Made by a program: the position numbers and the translations under genes
The notes under the pieces: generated by a model
The model's database searches: none
Seen by the model: the letters and a program-made list of their open reading frames with translations, nothing else
What the model was told of the DNA's origin: nothing
From: SAR116 cluster bacterium
GTDB lineage: Bacteria > Pseudomonadota > Alphaproteobacteria > Puniceispirillales > Marisalimonadaceae
Length of the DNA: 6,115 bases
Direction of reading: 5' to 3'
Assembly: GCA_002691795.1 (NCBI GenBank)
Contig: NZIY01000078.1
Span: 7,210-13,324, forward strand
Shown: piece by piece, positions 5,410 through 6,115 of the stretch
Numbering within the stretch: position 1 is the stretch's first letter
How the letters are laid out: each line of letters starts with the position of its first letter

Positions 5410-6115
5410 ATGTATGAAAAAACCCTTAACTTTGGCTTTAACCAAGATCTAAATCAATTAAAAGATACTGTATATAAATTCTCTCAAAATGAAATTGCAC
5501 CTTTAGCAAAAGAAGTTGATGAAAATAATGAATTTCCAAATTTTTTATGGGAAAAATTTGGGAAGTTAGGATTGCTAGGCATCACAGCTGATGAAGATTA
5601 TGGAGGCACTGGATTAAACTATTTATCACATTGTATTGTTATGGAAGAAATTAGTCGAGCGAGTGCTTCAATAGGATTATCTTATGGAGCATTTTCAAAT
5701 TTATGTGTTAATCAAATTAATAGAAATGGAAATCACGAGCAAAAAAATAAATATTTACCAGAGTTATGTTCTGGAAAAAAAATAGGTGCTTTAGCAATGA
5801 GTGAACCAAACTCAGGATCTGACGTTGTTTCAATGTCATTACAAGCTGAAAAACAAGGTAATAAAACATATCTATTGAATGGAACAAAGATGTGGATAAC
5901 AAACGGTCCAGATGCTGATGTTCTAATAATATATGCTAAAACAGATCCTTCTGCCAGTTCAAAGGGAATAACCGCATTTATAGTTGAAAAGGATATGGTT
6001 GGATTTTCTGTAGGAAAAAAAATTGATAAACTTGGAATGCGTGGTTCAAACACATCTGAATTAATATTTGATAATTGCGAAGTACCTGAAGACAATATTT
6101 TAGGAAATCCTGGAG
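5410..6115 (+). CDS. ivd: Isovaleryl-CoA dehydrogenase, N-terminal 235 residues (cut by window edge)
   Basis: FAD-dependent acyl-CoA dehydrogenase that oxidises isovaleryl-CoA to 3-methylcrotonyl-CoA in leucine breakdown, passing electrons to electron-transfer flavoprotein. The sequence follows human IVD closely: [19 protein letters not shown] (50-72), [18 protein letters not shown] (77-94), SNLCVNQ..RNGN (96-108), [16 protein letters not shown] (127-142) and [17 protein letters not shown] (162-178), which are the flavin-contacting acyl-CoA dehydrogenase signatures, then GITAFIVEK (186-194) and [13 protein letters not shown] (208-220). The N-terminal alpha domain and the middle beta domain are present; the C-terminal helical domain with the catalytic glutamate lies beyond the window (full length about 390). 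ATG at 5410 lies four bases after the TerB-like stop, with only a weak GAGA (5399-5402) as Shine-Dalgarno. Methylcrotonyl-CoA carboxylase and HMG-CoA lyase genes would be expected downstream. The specific isovaleryl assignment, over short-chain relatives, is supported by the near-continuous match to IVD. Confidence 0.93.
   Translation, partial: MYEKTLNFGFNQDLNQLKDTVYKFSQNEIAPLAKEVDENNEFPNFLWEKFGKLGLLGITADEDYGGTGLNYLSHCIVMEEISRASASIGLSYGAFSNLCVNQINRNGNHEQKNKYLPELCSGKKIGALAMSEPNSGSDVVSMSLQAEKQGNKTYLLNGTKMWITNGPDADVLIIYAKTDPSASSKGITAFIVEKDMVGFSVGKKIDKLGMRGSNTSELIFDNCEVPEDNILGNPG

Noticed and set aside
5733..6095. Open frame of 120 codons on the minus strand, with another of 61 codons at 5717-5902
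   Set aside because: Both lie wholly inside ivd, whose plus-strand translation matches isovaleryl-CoA dehydrogenase throughout. Their translations have low-complexity, unfamiliar composition and no ribosome binding sites. They are antisense shadows.
1..6115. tRNA, rRNA, CRISPR, insertion sequence or prophage signals
   Set aside because: No cloverleaf-like sequence, spaced direct repeats, transposase-like frame or attachment-site duplication was seen. All long frames are housekeeping-type genes with uniform composition.

Overview
This AT-rich window (about 30% G+C by eye, with A/T-ending codons and short intergenic gaps) looks like chromosomal DNA of a streamlined, probably marine, alphaproteobacterium. 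The lineage call rests on the GlnE-like sequence (a 'GR(L/F)..xxMT..SDLDL' nucleotidyltransferase signature) and on the strongly mitochondrial-like glutamate and isovaleryl-CoA dehydrogenases. It is an inference; there is no rRNA or other marker here.

Layout: (1) 1-299, minus strand: first 99 codons of a class I fructose-1,6-bisphosphatase (fbp) running off the left edge. (2) 300-385: short divergent promoter region with a perfect AT-only palindrome. (3) 386-1957, plus: a half-length GlnE, containing only the C-terminal adenylyltransferase half of glutamine synthetase adenylyltransferase/deadenylylase and starting at TTG. (4) 1958-2095: amtB promoter and leader. (5) 2096-3376, plus: complete ammonium channel AmtB with signal peptide and twin histidines. 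(6) 3399-3429: strong intrinsic terminator between convergent genes. (7) 3434-4855, minus: glutamate dehydrogenase of the animal/mitochondrial type with an antenna-like C-terminal insertion. (8) 4856-4958: divergent promoter region. (9) 4959-5405 plus: small TerB-like protein, four bases ahead of (10) 5410-6115 plus: the first 235 codons of isovaleryl-CoA dehydrogenase (ivd), cut by the right edge.

The centre of the window is a small nitrogen cluster: ammonium entry (AmtB), covalent control of glutamine synthetase (GlnE half) and glutamate/ammonium interconversion (GDH). No PII gene (glnK/glnB) accompanies amtB here. The predicted amtB and gdh promoters share an identical 13-base word containing the dyad TTAAT-C-ATTAA, in the same orientation and directly after the -10 box, so a shared regulator is possible. 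The right end is a leucine-catabolism gene (ivd) apparently co-transcribed with the TerB-like gene.

I see no mobile element, CRISPR array, RNA gene or clearly new multi-gene system. The most unusual items are the solo adenylyltransferase half of GlnE, the shared start-site dyad, and the antenna-like insertion in a bacterial GDH.
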